A stretch of DNA of 64,000 nt from Atherinomorus stipes (GCA_023101725.1 JALJCO010007141.1:62001-126000); one strand, 5' to 3'. Positions 23,201 through 35,418 are shown, numbered from the stretch's first letter. The notes: generated by a model not told the origin, from the letters alone. Translations and numbers: made by a program.

Positions 23201-23382
23201 TACAGGCGGACATGCAGCGCTTCTGTTGTGTTGTTTATTCTGCTTTTATCAGGATATGGCCACATCTGGATGTGTGGTTGAAAAGTTTCACTGGCTACTG
23301 GGGACCTGACATGCGCTCTGTTTCTGCTCATGTTTGCGTTTTCCTGCACAGAGACATTTTATATCCCGCTGCTGCATAAAAA

Positions 23383-23402
23383 GGATCTCTCTCTCTCTCT
23401 CT
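23383..23402 (+). repeat. (CT)n microsatellite
   Basis: CTCTCTCTCTCTCT run followed by a short T run. Confidence 0.8.
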
Positions 23403-23495
23403 TTTTTTCCAAAAATGCAAAGGTGAGAGTTTTGCGTTTTCCGTGGGTGAGTTGTCTGTAACAAGAGTGTGCTGGATCAGGTTGTTTCTCCTCTA

Positions 23496-23881
23496 TAGAG
23501 ATGTAACGATATGAAAATTTTTACTATCACGGTTATTATGACCAAAACAATCACAGTTATAATTTTAATCACGGTATTATAGAAATAATCCCAGCATCTT
23601 TAAAAATATCCACAATGGGTCTAAAAGTCTAATTTGTCCTTTTTAAAGGGGGAAAAAATGTCCATGTGGGTGACTTCATTGTCTTCCGCCATGTTTTTAT
23701 AAATTAAAAATTGCAAACTGCGACTGCTGCTGCTTTTCCAGCCAATGAGCAGCATCAAAGGGAGTCTTTCAAAGTGTAAATCAGTCACAGTTTTAACGAT
23801 AATTAAAATTTGAAACGGTATTACTAATCGTTGGGAATTTTATCACGGTTAACCATTTTACCAGTAATCATCACATCCCTA
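23496..23881. mobile_element. hAT-type MITE with 8-bp target duplication
   Basis: CTCCTCTA at 23488-23495 is repeated exactly at 23882-23889. Ends TAGAGATGTAACGAT and ATCATCACATCCCTA are inverted repeats with mismatches. Subterminal ATCACGGTTAT and ATCACGGTTAACC blocks are oriented inward. The 386-bp interior is non-coding. Confidence 0.85.
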
Positions 23882-24147
23882 CTCCTCTAGTGTGCGTCTG
23901 AGTGACGACATGTTCCAGCCCAGCCAAAGACTACGTGTAAGGGTTGCCAGATACTGTAACAAATATCGTCCACAAGCTTACTTGTTTCCTTCAGTGTAAA
24001 ATCAGGATATTAGTGGGATAAATTACTGATTGGGAGCATAGTGTCTCCTTTGTGATTCAGGAGAGTTGGCAAATATGTTAGTGTAATGTATGAAATTGAA
24101 GTCTTCCTTAGTACATGATTGTATATTGAAAGCTGTACATTGAAATT

Positions 24148-24855
24148 AAAGGTGTGATGGCCTAACAGTATAAACTATTTCACAGAGTTGATATTGCTGC
24201 ACATGTCAAGTCTCCAAAGAAAAATAACATCACCTTTTTCTAGGGGGGATTGTTTTGGTACACTAGATTTCCCTCCTCAGTAAAAGCGTTGGGTGCAGTA
24301 ATGATATAGATCACCCAGACCAATGGCTGCTGTTAGAGGAATTTTTTTTTGATAGGCTATCGGTTAGCATCATGGGCACTTCAGACAGTGAATAGCCTAC
24401 ATTTATCAGACAAGACAGCATTTAGAAAACTTATGAGTAAAGGCAAATGTTTGGTCACCTCCTTCAGGGTTGCTTCATAGGTTTATTTTTAAAGGAGTGA
24501 TGAGATAGTAGTAAAAACTAGCTTATGTTGTTGACATTACTGCATATGTAAATACTCAAAAGAAAAAAATGGCACATTTTACAGCAGGGGATTGTTTTGG
24601 CACGCTAGCCTCCCTTCCTCAGTAAAAGAGCTGGGTGCGGTAATGATGATATGCAGGCTGTTTGTTTGATAGTGTGCTCTGATTGGAGCAATTGAATTAC
24701 GTAGAATGATAGAACATAGAATGATAAGCTGCTGTCTGGTTCAACTGTTTTTGAACAGAAAGACAAAACTGACAGACCATAAAGTGGGACTTTGATACTC
24801 ACTCTGGACATTCACATGGTCTCATCAATACACAACAGATCATATCTCCAGGGCT
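24148..24855 (-). repeat. Dispersed repeat E, inverted copy with internal duplication
   Basis: 24345-24480 and 24700-24850 are reverse complements of parts of 8120-8775. Within it, 24180-24300 and 24500-24640 are related to each other: both have GGATTGTTTTGG(T/C)AC, CCTCCTCAGTAAAAG / CTTCCTCAGTAAAAG and GGTGC(A/G)GTAATGAT. It is therefore a partly tandem-duplicated repeat. The frame 24605-24811 (minus) has no domain. Confidence 0.6.
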
Positions 24856-24859
24856 GCAT

Positions 24860-27370
24860 ACACTCGCCTCTCCACACACTCATGTTTGAGTATAAAAAGA
24901 GTTGCTGTGTTCTGTTGAACGTGGCTGCACGTCAGGCTTGAAGAAGTTCGTATTGAACCTCTGCGGACCTATACAGGATGTACGGCGATGACGGCGTCAC
25001 CAACCTGACACAAACGCAGACGCAGCGTGAGTAAACAAGAATCTGGTTTAAGAAGAAAACAGCATCATGTTCCAAGTTTCCCTGAATTATTTCTTACGCC
25101 CATGACCCAAATTCAGTTAAAGTTAATACTAAAGATATATTATTCTAGTTCTGCACGTTAGATCTGTCTTCATCTGACGGGAGCGGTACAGAAGCAGTGA
25201 TGATGATGATGATGAAGGACTGATTGCAAACCCGAGTCAATGTGCACAGCCGAATACACGGGGGCATAAAGGGAGGAATTATAAACTGGAATCCTCACAA
25301 ACATCAGTTTCCCTCAGAGATAAAAGACATGAACACAATGAGAGACGTTTATAAGAAACTTTGTGTTTCTTCGTGGTGGCTGGAGGCTGTTATAACCACA
25401 CAGACCTGAAGCTCCTCTCCTGAGAGGGGGACGGAGCTGCAGGGAGATTTTCTGTTTGTTCGGTCGGCACATTCCCGCAGAAATTAAATCCATCCACAAG
25501 CTTTTCAGTGGGGAGGACAAAAAGATTGGTGTTGTTCCTTGTACACCAGGTACAGAGCAGTTCCGATGCGAACTGGATGCCATGCTGTCGGATTGTTGTC
25601 GTAGGTCTCGGAGGGAGGGACCTGGAGAGTGTAGTTCGGGGAGGGAGGTAACTGGCTGGAAGTCAATGACGTAGTATGCTGCGCTAGGAGTAAATATACC
25701 GAACTGCCGATCAGCCCATTTGTGAATGCTAATTTCGCGATGTAGGCAGACACACCCAGGGAGAAAAGGAAACACTAATCTATAATTTAACCCCTTAGGG
25801 GACACAGGCAGGCTGGGGAAACTAAAACATATGATCAAAAACCTCAAAAAATGCAGATTTCATGCCAGGGGCACTTTAAAGAACTCTGCTAGAACCCTGG
25901 AGAAAAGCTCTACATCTTTAAGATAATATTTAAGTGTTTTTTTTTCTTTAATTACCACATATATTAAAGAAACCCTGGTTGCATGTCATCTGATGGAAGA
26001 TCATTTGCTAAAATACGGTTAAATACACTTTCTTGAAAGCAGACATGATCATTACAGCATGCTAATGTATTTTGGCTGCATCTCTTCAGCTGAAAGCAAA
26101 GCTCAAGGTTTCACTGATATTTATGGTGCATAAAAGAGAAGCCTTCTTTATGCATGCAACCCAGGATTCCCTATCAGTGTGGATATTTAGGGAATAGTTG
26201 ACTGATGTGACCCTTTGTCTCCAAAACCTATTTCACTCATACAAAACTGTCAACACTATTAAGTTTTATGACTTTATTTACATATTCATGCCCCTTGAAT
26301 TAATACTTGGGGTGTGCTTGTGTACAAGGCATGCATCGTGATCATGACTTTTCCACAATGCATATATTTTATCTCTGTGTGTATTAAGCTGAGGAAGGTT
26401 TATCACCCCTCCGCCAGTGAACCTCTGTGGTCATTTATGTGATTTTTCACAGTTCAAATCAGAGCGGCACACAGTCGTAGATGACAGCTGCTGTTTGCGC
26501 ATTCTTCAATCACTGCACAACGAGAGCCTATTAGCATAGTAATCTGACGGAGGAGGAGCTGTTGTTGGGACTTATTTGCTTTAAATTACCAGCTAGTGAG
26601 TATTTTTGTCTTGTGTACATGTTATAACAGATGCGCAGTCAAACATTTATGAGTTTTGAAAGGAGTCGCTATAAATTCATTAGTTAGGTCTGCATGAGGA
26701 AATCTATTTCCATAATCTCCCCATGATAAAGGAATTATGAGGTAATATAGATGGAGGACGGGGCTTTGGGCAGCAGATGAGATTACTGCGTTTCACTCAG
26801 GAGCTAAATAGGTGTTTGTCTGCCTGCTGTATTTATTAGTAGCTCTATTGGCAGCCAAATTAAAGCTTTGAGTCCTTATCGGATAAAGACAAGAAAAGAG
26901 TTGGATGAAGTGGATGTGTTAATCATTTCCCTGATCACTGTACAGAGTGGCGTCCCACTAGAGGGAGTTCCTGCCTGCAGCCATTTCCAGCTCACAGTCC
27001 TCCACAGCCTCTGCAGGTTATAATATGCAGTGCAAAGATGACAAAAAGAAATAAACTCATACAGAAAGCTGTGTTTTACTGTCTGCTGTCATACATGCAT
27101 CACACTGGTTCGCTGCCCACTAACCCTCCAGCTGAATTTGACATGCTGGACTGTTACCAGAGGCCTCCCTCTCTTGCTTAATGTCTGCAGACTGAGTTCT
27201 CCTGTTGTCTCAGCTGCGGCAATTTTAACCTGCAACCGTCAGTCTGAGTCATCATGATTGTGCAGCACAGTCAACCGCGCCTCCGACATGTTACTGCTGC
27301 CACCAAGTGTCCGTATCCACAGCAGTGAAGCATTACATGGTGTAAATTAACATACAAAACAGTTCACATT
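24860..27370. other. Gene-free stretch including the longest chance-like ORF
   Basis: The longest frame of the window, 177 codons on the minus strand (25314-25847), has no repeat, transmembrane pattern or domain that I recognise. It overlaps plus-strand frames and ends near a CAGGGGCACT-TTAA motif (25866-25879) that looks like the right edge of a TTAA element, so I do not call it a gene. 26050-26950 is AT-rich with several TAAT-type homeodomain motifs and shows no repeat signature. Confidence 0.4.
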
Positions 27371-27379
27371 CTCATTAGA

Positions 27380-27809
27380 TGTTGGAATGGACATCCCAGA
27401 GATGAGCAGCCCATCCCTCTCATCTTGGACACAGACTTCCTCAGTTCCTCCAATCTGGCAAAAAGTACCAAAGTACCACTCCACCAGGAGTAGGACCTCA
27501 TGCTACCAGAAGAGTTTTTCCCTGCAGCTCTATACAGTGTCTCAACTCCCCCTACGTAGCTGCCGCCCCAACTCATGCTCATAACTCACTTATTTATCTT
27601 GTCTAATTTTTAATCTTGATTTATAGTGTACATATTTCAAACATTTGTGTAAATATTTAAAAGAATTTTGAAATAGTGGTAAATAGCCTTTTTTTTTTCT
27701 TGTTTGTTTATCTGCTTACACTTTTTGCTCCATTTTTGCACCTGACACCACAACAAATTCCTTGTACTGTGCCCTTTACTGTACCTGGAAATAAAGCCTT
27801 TCTGATTCC
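27380..27809 (+). pseudogene. L2/CR1-like LINE tail and 3' UTR
   Basis: A broken coding remnant contains GKKYQ-like and SCYQKSF.PAA-like pieces in different frames, matching the GRRYR ... RxxxSFxPxA end of L2/CR1 proteins. It is followed by a T-rich 3' UTR, GACACCACAACAAATTCCTT, GTACCTGGAAATAAAGCC and TTTCTGATTC. That last order is the usual 3' end of this class in fish. Several frameshifts are present. Confidence 0.6.
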
Positions 27810-27814
27810 CACAT

Positions 27815-28620
27815 AGCTCACCTGCAGCTCATCATATGACCAAACTCACAGCACAACAAGACAGGAAGCCAAAAAGAAGGCACACACACAAATTCCAACC
27901 ACAAGACCACAACGTGAACAGGAATGCACATCGAGGAGAATGAACAGGATTTATCTTTCCAGATCCCAAACAAGGCGTAAAACCATTCACAGATTTTTCC
28001 TGGAGCTCAGCTGCCTGACAAACATTCAAAGAGGTGTTCCAGCTGTCAGCTGTGTGATCCCAGAGTTAGAGCCAAACTTACAAAACTCTAAAAGATTTGT
28101 TTTTGTCTTTTCATATCAGAAATAAGGTTGTCACCTTGACAATCAGTATTCTTCAGCACCTCGTGGATTTATTTTCTAATTATCTGTGAAAGTTTAGTAT
28201 GAACCCAGCAGCTGCTGTTCTACGAAGACAAAACATTGCAGTACATTATCACTGAATAGGTATTCATCTCCAACCATGTGTAAAGTCAACCAATTCTCAA
28301 CACAATAGAAGTTATGACAGTGTTTGTTTACTCATAGTTGTAATCACATCAGAGTACACAGATGTGTTGTTAACAGGTTACCATAGTAATAAGCCTCCAA
28401 ATGAAAAATAAACTCTGATTCAGAGACATATTGTTGATGTGAAGATTAAAATATACCAAGGTTATAATTTTATTCATAATTAAACTTGCTAAAGTCAATG
28501 CTGCATAAGGCTAACTTTACTGATCAGCATACTTGATGAAATCCTGTTTTGTACATTGCTGCTTCACAGTTACATTAAAGCTAATGTAAAGGATTACAAA
28601 GAAAGTGGGAAAATTGTACG
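27815..28620. other. Gene-free stretch
   Basis: AT-rich with no domain-bearing frame. I see no pairing repeat. Confidence 0.45.
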
Positions 28621-28626
28621 ACTATT

Positions 28627-29338
28627 TACTAAGCGACAACCTCCGGTGGCCAACTATGAGGCTACCCGAAAGAAGTCATTTTTTGTAGTTCGCCCTTGAT
28701 CCAATAGGGGCTGGCTGCAAAACAGAGTAAATCCCCATAGACTCCCATGTTAAAAAGCCAACTTCACAGCAGAAATAAACATGTTTACAGCCTGGTTAAA
28801 AAAAAAAATCATTTTAGGTTTAATAGGTCAAGTTTACCTTCATGTCAACTGTGTGGGGGGTGATTTTTTTTTAATAACTCATCCATTTAGATGTTATTTA
28901 ATCTTGAAATTACTCATAATTAAGGACTTGTCCTTTTGATTGACCAGAAGCCCGGCCTGCCGACCGGTGGCTACTAGTTAGCTTCTTGTTTGCTATCGGT
29001 AATGTCAAAGTTTGTAGCAGAGTCGCACAACGGCAGTTTTAGTAATAGCATCTTACCTTTATCCTGCCGCTTAGGGGGCTAAACTTCATTAGCTGCTGTT
29101 AGTTTTGAGTTAGCTTGGTTAGCGTTTAGCCCAGAGTATGTCAGCTGTCAATCATTTGCCCCTCGGCTCGGAGTGGCCTTGCCTTTGCCCATTTTAGTAT
29201 TTTCCGGGAGTGACGACACACGTGACATGGCAAGATGGCGACGGTGGGACACGCCCAACTGGCTTCACTTTTAGCTCTTCAGAAACCAATGGGTCACGTG
29301 AGCGGAGGGTTCATCCCTCTCTATTAACAGTCTACACT
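28627..29338 (+). repeat. Dispersed repeat A, copy 2
   Basis: Collinear with 570-1291 and 58996-59692, and keeps the AAGATGGCGACGG motif at 29232-29244. It ends near TATTAACAGTCTAC. The SINE at 29364 begins shortly after its end. Confidence 0.75.
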
Positions 29339-29363
29339 ATTTACTGAACTCATTTCCATACAA

Positions 29364-29690
29364 GGGCTCCACGGTGGTTAGCACTGCAGCCTCACAGTGA
29401 GAAGGTCGTCAGTTCGAGCCTGGGCTGGGGAGGGGCTCGAACAATTCCAGCAGTGGTCTTCCTGTGTGAAGTTTGCACGTTCTCCTTGTATGTATGCATG
29501 GGTTCTCTCCGAGTACTCCAGCTTCCTCCCATCGTCCAAAGAAGATGCATGTGTTGGCCCTGCGACAAACTGGCGACCTGTCCAGGGTGTACCCTGCCTC
29601 TCGCCTGATAATAGCTGGGATAGGCTCCAGTGACGCCGCGAACCTGAACTGGATAAATGGTACAGAAAATGAATGAACAAGTGGATGAGT
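29364..29690 (+). mobile_element. Full tRNA-derived SINE
   Basis: The head has an A box (TGGTTAGCACTG, 29375-29386) and a B box (GTTCGAGCC, 29412-29420) with tRNA-like spacing. The body has CTGTGTGAAGTTTGCACGTT, CTCCAGCTTCCTCCCATCGT, TGGCGACCTGTCCAGGGTGT, AGCTGGGATAGGCTCCAG and GGATAAATGGTACAGAAAAT. This is the common V-SINE/L2-tailed fish SINE layout. Minus- and plus-strand frames of 78-115 codons across it are shadows. Confidence 0.85.
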
Positions 29691-29741
29691 TCCATACAAA
29701 TATGCAGCTTCCACTCATCATCCATGTCATCAGCTCAACCT

Positions 29742-30412
29742 GTTTAACTGCTTGTTAACACTAATCAGCCAATCACATGGCAGCAATTAGTCATTTATGG
29801 TGAAGACAACTAGCTGAAGTTCAAACTGATCATCAGAATTAGGAAGAAATGAGACTTTGAATATAGTGTTATTGGTCTGAGTATTTCAGAAACTGCTGAT
29901 GGGCTACAGCAGTAGAAGACCACACCAGGTGACACGTGTCCGTGAAGAACAGGAAACTGAGGCTACAATTCACACAGACTCACCAAAAACTGGATAATAC
30001 ATGGAAAAAACGTTGCCTGGTCTGATGAATCTCCATTTCAGCTCCACATTCAGATGGTAGACTCAGAATTTGGTGGAAAAATCATAAAAACATGAATCCA
30101 TCCTGCCTTGGATCAACACTTCAGACTGCTGCTGGTGTAATGGTGTGGGGGAGATTTTCTTGGCCCACTTTGGGCCCCTTAGTACCAATGTTGCATGGTT
30201 TAACCACCACAGCCTACCTCAGTATTGTTGCCGACCACGTCCATTCCTTTATTGCCAGCGCAGCAACTGCGTGTTGCTATCATGTCAAAATGGAGCAAAA
30301 TCTCAAGGAATGTTTCCAACAACTTGTTTAATCTATGACAGAAAGAAGGCAGTTCTGAAGGAAGAAGTGGTCCAACCTGGTAGAATGTGGACCTGATGAA
30401 GTGGCCAGTGAC
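29742..30412 (+). pseudogene. Tc1-like transposase pseudogene, copy 2, internally deleted
   Basis: Shares with copy 1 the blocks CAGCCAATCACATGGCAGC, TTTCAGAAACTGCTGATG, AACGTTGCCTGGTCTGATGA (first catalytic Asp), GATTTTCTTGGCCCACTTTG and GGAGCAAAATCTCAAGGAAT. The part with the second Asp and the Glu is deleted between about 30255 and 30275. It ends with AAGTGGCCAGTGAC, the terminal-repeat side of the family. Inactive. Confidence 0.8.
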
Positions 30413-30647
30413 TTTTATATGAAGATGTAGACATTCAACATCTTATTACTGTACATGAGAATCTACATATATCCCTTCAGGATTAATAAAGTATTTTTCC
30501 TTTTTTCATACAATTCTTCATTTAGTCACAGACCTCTGAAATGGACCGTCTGCTACTTCCATGTTTAAAATCCATCTTAAACAAAGTTTCAGACTTTGTT
30601 TTAACTCATGACTATCTAATGTTAAACATTTTTTCGGTATGTACAGT

Positions 30648-30648
30648 A

Positions 30649-30698
<50 letters not shown>
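30648..30698 (+). repeat. Compound (TG)n(TA)n microsatellite
   Basis: A (TG) run passes directly into a (TA) run. It accounts for the tyrosine/isoleucine-rich frames here. Confidence 0.9.
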
Positions 30699-30700
<2 letters not shown>

Positions 30701-30731
30701 CAATATACACATACACACTCACACAGATATA

Positions 30732-31081
30732 CAGTCACCCTCAAAATTGACTTTGAATTGTGGTTCAACAGAAATATTAAAAACAAACACAAGAAAAATA
30801 AAACAAGTAAACAAGCATGATGGGGCTCCTAGGCTAAAATGACAGGTATTTTGGTCCAGTGTTCATGAGCAAGGTGCTCTAATTTGTTTGGTACAGTTTT
30901 GTTTTTTTAATCTTTATTTTCAACCACAATTCAAAAGCAATAGGCTATTTTATTTCACTAATTTATAATTTTGTAAATTTTTATTTATTATTCATTTCTT
31001 TTAATTCTTGTTATTTGAATAACTATTGTCAATTTAGCCTGTTGTTTAATGGGAGGGTATGAACAATTTTGAGGAAGACTG
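30732..31081. mobile_element. Tc1/mariner-type MITE
   Basis: Termini CAGTCACCCTCAAAATTG and CAATTTTGAGGAAGACTG are inverted repeats with two mismatches. A second pair just inside (TTGAATTGTGGTT / AACCACAATTCAA) extends the inverted ends. TA flanks both sides (30730-30731, 31082-31083). Length is 350 bp and it is non-coding. Confidence 0.8.
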
Positions 31082-31083
31082 TA

Positions 31084-31795
31084 GGTATATATAGACTACA
31101 CACATTTGAATTCAACTTTGTCAAGTTCTCTGACATCAGCAAATGCTTTTATATTATTTCTGAGTTTATTTCAAGTTACCACACTTTACAGTAGATATGC
31201 TACAGTATGTGTAATCAAACAGAATAAGTGATCAAGGACTTGTTTTGCGACCACTGCTTTCTGAGTCTGGAATCATGCCGATGCTTACTTATTTTCACAT
31301 TCTGACCTGTATGACTGGGAGTGTTGCACAGTGTGACTGGTAAACACTTTACAACAGCTGTTACCGATTGTATTAGAATCTTGTTTGGGCCTCAGCAAGA
31401 ATTTGTCCATGACTGGAAAGATTTCTTTTAAGCAACAAATTTTTTTTCTTTTCTTTTTTTGTTTTTTTTCTCTCTCTCGGATTGTTCGAGCCGTTTCATG
31501 TCACGCTGCTCGCTGTGCAACAAGTAAAAAATTACTCTGACAAACATGGACCTGCATTAAAGTCCCGCCTCCGAGTCTGATTGACATTCGAGTCAATCAA
31601 ATCAGACAAATCAGTGAGAGCTGTGTGATGACAGCTCTCACTGCTATCACTACTGCTACACAGTCAATTAATAAATTACAGCCTTGAACACAAAACGGGA
31701 GCAATGTGGGACAGTGTCTTAATTTGTGGGACGTGTGAAAAGTGATGGAAATGCGGGACTGTCCCGCACAAAGCAGGACGTCTGGTCACCCTAGC
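31084..31795. other. Gene-free stretch with possible repeat terminus
   Basis: 31680-31796 ends GCGGGACTGTCCCGCACAAA then GGACGTCTGGTCACCCTAG. I recall AGGGTGACCAGACGTCC as a terminus of fish hAT-like repeats. No partner end or duplication was found. A T-rich run lies at 31438-31476. Confidence 0.35.
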
Positions 31796-31799
31796 TGAC

Positions 31800-32500
31800 C
31801 TTGGTACATCAGAGGAGACTGCTGTGCTGCAAGCTTCATGAGCTCCTTTGTATGGTAGTTGTGTATCCTGGCGATCAGTACATGAGGTCAGAGTCGTACA
31901 GTGCCATTAGCAGGTTGTCCACCCAGCCTGTGCGCTCAGTCAACTTCTATGTGTTTTGGGAAATGTTCTTTCCCCAACAGATCTTCTATGAAGTTGGCCA
32001 CAAACTCCACCGGGCGATTACTCCACATTTTCAGGCAGACCTATGATCTTTATATTCTGACGTCTGGAGCGTGCCTCAAGATCCACAACTTTGTCCTGTA
32101 AAGCCTTGTTAGCACCCCCAGGTGCGGCCAGTGCGGCTAGCCTGTTGTCATGGTCGCTGGCCATTGCCTCCAATGTAGAGAGACGAGATGCGTGCTCCAC
32201 CAAGGTATTTTGGGTTCCCTGCAAAACTCTTCCAGTGAGTCAAACCTCTCATCCATTTTTTTTCTCATCCCGTTTATTGCCAAGAGACTAGCTGCACTTT
32301 CTAGTGACAGACTAGCTGTTAGCTCTGTTAGCAAGCCGCCACTCTCGGAGGTTTCCACAGTTTCTTCTCTTGGTTTCTTCACCGTGTGCTTCTTTAGTGA
32401 CATCCATGATAACATCCCATATGATTCTTGCAAACTTTCCCTCACTTTTTTGTCAAAGAATGGTGTTTTTATGAAAAACTTGATTAGTTGGGACGGAGCT
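31800..32500 (-). pseudogene. L1-like LINE ORF1 (coiled-coil/RRM type) remnant
   Basis: On the minus strand the N-terminal part (from about 32445) includes MDERFDSLEE. The coiled coil then continues in the next frame with LEAMASDHDNRLAALAAPGG, VVDLEARSRRQNIKIIGLPE, then after another frameshift RPVEFVANFIEDLLGKEHFP, a stop, AHRLGG, and later ARIHNYHTKELMKLAAQ. The order DLExRSRRxNIxIxGLPE ... AHR ... RxHxYxxKE is that of L1 ORF1 proteins. At least two frameshifts and a stop kill it. ORF2 is not present beside it. Confidence 0.85.
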
Positions 32501-32509
32501 TCTTTTCAA

Positions 32510-35410
32510 CATGCCTAATCTGTCATAATCGCTCTGCCCCCCCCCCCCCAGGTTGATCAGATTTCTATCAGAGCTCTTCCACATTTGACTCCTGGCCATT
32601 TCTCTTGGTCAGATCTACCTAGCATCCCACAGGTGCGTATGTTTAGGTTGTGTTTACCCACAATGCCCTGCGTTGAACCCACAATCCTCATTGTTTTGTA
32701 ATCCACTTCCTGTACGTGGTTTACTTAAAGTGGCTCAAGATCCACATTTGTAAGCAGGTTGAGTCCACTTCTTTCATTCAAATCTGAGTTTGTTTTCACA
32801 TTCAATCCCCAAACAAAGAAGACTTTTGAGTGAACAAACTAGAATTCGAATCAAAGTGGCTGATGTGAATGCTCTGTTAGAGATGTGGACAAATATTTAT
32901 ATTACAAGTGTCCCGGGGTGAGATTGATCACATCAGACCACAAAGAAAGAACAAAAACCCATCAAAGGCTTTAAAACTCACTTTTAAATAAACAGTTTAA
33001 ATAAATTCCTAAATCAAATGATGTTTAGAGACAAATAATATCTTTGTGTTCCAAAAGACGTTTAACTGAAACTCTAAGTGGTTGATTATGCAACACATGA
33101 TGCATGAAGTGGCACGGCCTTGAGCTGCTAGCTTCAGGCTGCAGACGTCTAATAAGTTGTCTGCTCACCCAGACACAGGAGGCCTCCTTCATGCCTGTAC
33201 ATCAGCTTTAATGGGAAAAACTGATGAGAGCTGACGGGCGGATCAGTTACGTCACCTCAATAAATGCTGACATGTTTACTCTGAAATCAGTTTTAATCTG
33301 AACAGAAACTTGCAGAGAGTGAAACTGTTTCCTCAGAGCTGTAAATGGAGAATAATAGAACTTCTGGGGTTACATGTATCTGCAGATATTTTTTCCATTT
33401 GTCATCCACCCCATATCATTTGCTCTGTACAGAGAGAAATTAGCACAAGTTTTAGGGAAAAAAATAACAACAGAGAACTCTCTCAAAACATTTCACCTCT
33501 TATATAAACCGTTAACTGCATCTCCAGCCACACTTTAAACATCAGACAGCCAAACACCAGATGCACACATGAAGTTGAATCTGAATCAGTTCAGAGCAGG
33601 AAAGAATCAAATAGCATCTTATGAGATGGGAGGTGTCAGAGCAAGCTGCAGCATTGTAAATGCTGCGAGGAGGTCACTCGTCAGAGACTGGAATGATACA
33701 TCACTGTCAGGCCGCTGTGATGATGGCACAGTTATGTCTCGATCACTGATGTGGAGAAACTCTTCAAAGAGAGCGGACTCAACTCTGCATCCTGTCACTT
33801 TTTAAAGAGTAAAAAAAAAAACATTGGGGAGCAAAACAAAAAAAGATGGTTTCAGAATGTGTGAAGTTTTTTTTTTAAACAATAAACTTATCTTTAAAAA
33901 AAAAAAGGGGGGGGGGGCAGCTAGAGTGGAGAAAGATTAATGGTGGTTTTTAAAAGCTGTGGGAAATGTGTTTGTGTACCACAAACAGCAGGTTTCCAGT
34001 ACAATCTCCACTTCATGTACTTCTCCTTAATTTTCATTTAAAGTGCCTGGAGTGTCATTTTTACTTTGTTGAAATAGGGTTGACTTAGTTTGCAATAACT
34101 AGCGCCTTTTATGAGGCTGCTGTTGATATTCAATGTATATCTTGGCTAAAAAATGTGATCTCGTTTTAGTAGCAGGGTGCACGTGTCAGACCTTCGCAGA
34201 CCTACCCAGAGCCTACATGGAGACTGGCAAATTTGCCTAAGTACATTAAACCAAGCACAAGTATAAATCCAGTTTAAAAGCGCTATACCTGATTTTGCAC
34301 ATTTTCAAACCATGTGCGAGGTGAACAGTGTAGTTTGAACTGTAAGCCCCACCCCTAACTGTTTCTCCCAGTGAGAAACGCTCCTACTCTCCCTCCCACT
34401 CGACATGCATGAAAAAACGTGCATGTTTCATACTCGTGCACAAAGAAACTCCAGAGGAAACTCGCATCTTTCAGTGAATTTCTTGTTTTGGCTGCAGTAA
34501 ATGGCTGTGAATCAGCTAAATGACATTTTCTGTCACTTAATTCACAAACCGGTAGTTTATCTACGCAGAAGCACAATTATGATGTGTTATGATGTTATAA
34601 GCGACATTACAACATCACAACCTAATAAAGTATCTAACCGGCCACTTTGAGTGAAGGTGATGTAAAGCTCGGTAGCGCCAGCAGCCGAGGACATATAAAA
34701 TATTACTAAGAAGAAAGTTATTGAAAAATACTTGCTAGTCGGATTACAGCACATTTCCAGTCCACATTCAGTCCGAGGCCGTCCAATCCACCAAGATTTA
34801 CACAAACTTTATTCCTTCTTTGGTCTATTCTGTGTTTCAAGTCTCTCTCCTCCTCAGTTTTGATGCTTTCAGGCCGTTTTGCTGTCTGAACAGTGACAGC
34901 TAGCGCGACTTTCCCTTTGATAGACGCCATGCTGTTCGGTTTACAAGTGCTGTCATCCATGTGCTAGGGGAAGGTGCTCTTCATTAGGAAACGCTTTTAC
35001 TGGCTGATTGTAAACTGGAACCTCTGTAGAATGAACTCCATTAGCAGAGAAAAGCGTCACAATGTTAGAAACCTAAAATAATAAGGCCTGGATTCATGCA
35101 TGTGCGCAAACAAAGAGTCTTTTATTTTCATAAAACTACATCTTTCACCCCATATTATACCATGTAGAGAGCACTTTTCTAAGAGAGATTAGAATAAAAT
35201 CAGCTACGGGGCCTTTAAGTATAGTCCCTGATGAGTCTGATGAGTCATTCCCTAGCTGTTTGGTTGGGTCTCCCAGTGGCATTACAACCAGAAAGTTGTA
35301 ATGCCACAAATATAAGGTTGCAAAAACATGGGTGTCATGATTAGCAAACAGCTGTATTTTCATTAGTTACTATGATCCAATTCTGTTTGCCATCCAACTC
35401 CTGCTGGACA
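32510..35410. other. Gene-free stretch
   Basis: Contains a C run (32537-32549), an A/G tract (33894-33917) and several 60-80-codon frames without motifs. 34037-34060 (TTAA-AGTGCCTGGAGTGTC) and 35195-35218 (ACGGGGCCT-TTAA) each look like a possible TTAA-element edge, but they do not pair with each other. Confidence 0.4.
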
Positions 35411-35418
35411 ATAGTAAT

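Noticed and set aside
21905..24080. A larger element bounded by CTTGCCAAC (21909) and GTTGGCAA (24067)
   Set aside because: The 8-9-bp ends are short, no target duplication is evident, and the interval is already filled by independently bounded elements. Possible but not supportable.
25314..25847. Longest open frame in the window (177 codons, minus strand) as a gene
   Set aside because: No domain, membrane pattern or codon signature; opposite-strand frames overlap; it lies in DNA ending with a TTAA-element-like edge. Length alone is compatible with chance in GC-richer repeat DNA.
29378..29730. Four overlapping frames of 67-115 codons
   Set aside because: All lie within the tRNA-derived SINE and its immediate flank, which is non-coding.
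30518..30842. Tyr/Ile-rich frames as transmembrane micropeptides
   Set aside because: They are translations of a (TG)n(TA)n microsatellite.
34037..35220. A TTAA element between TTAA-AGTGCCTGG and GGGGCCT-TTAA
   Set aside because: The putative ends are not inverted repeats of each other beyond a few bases.
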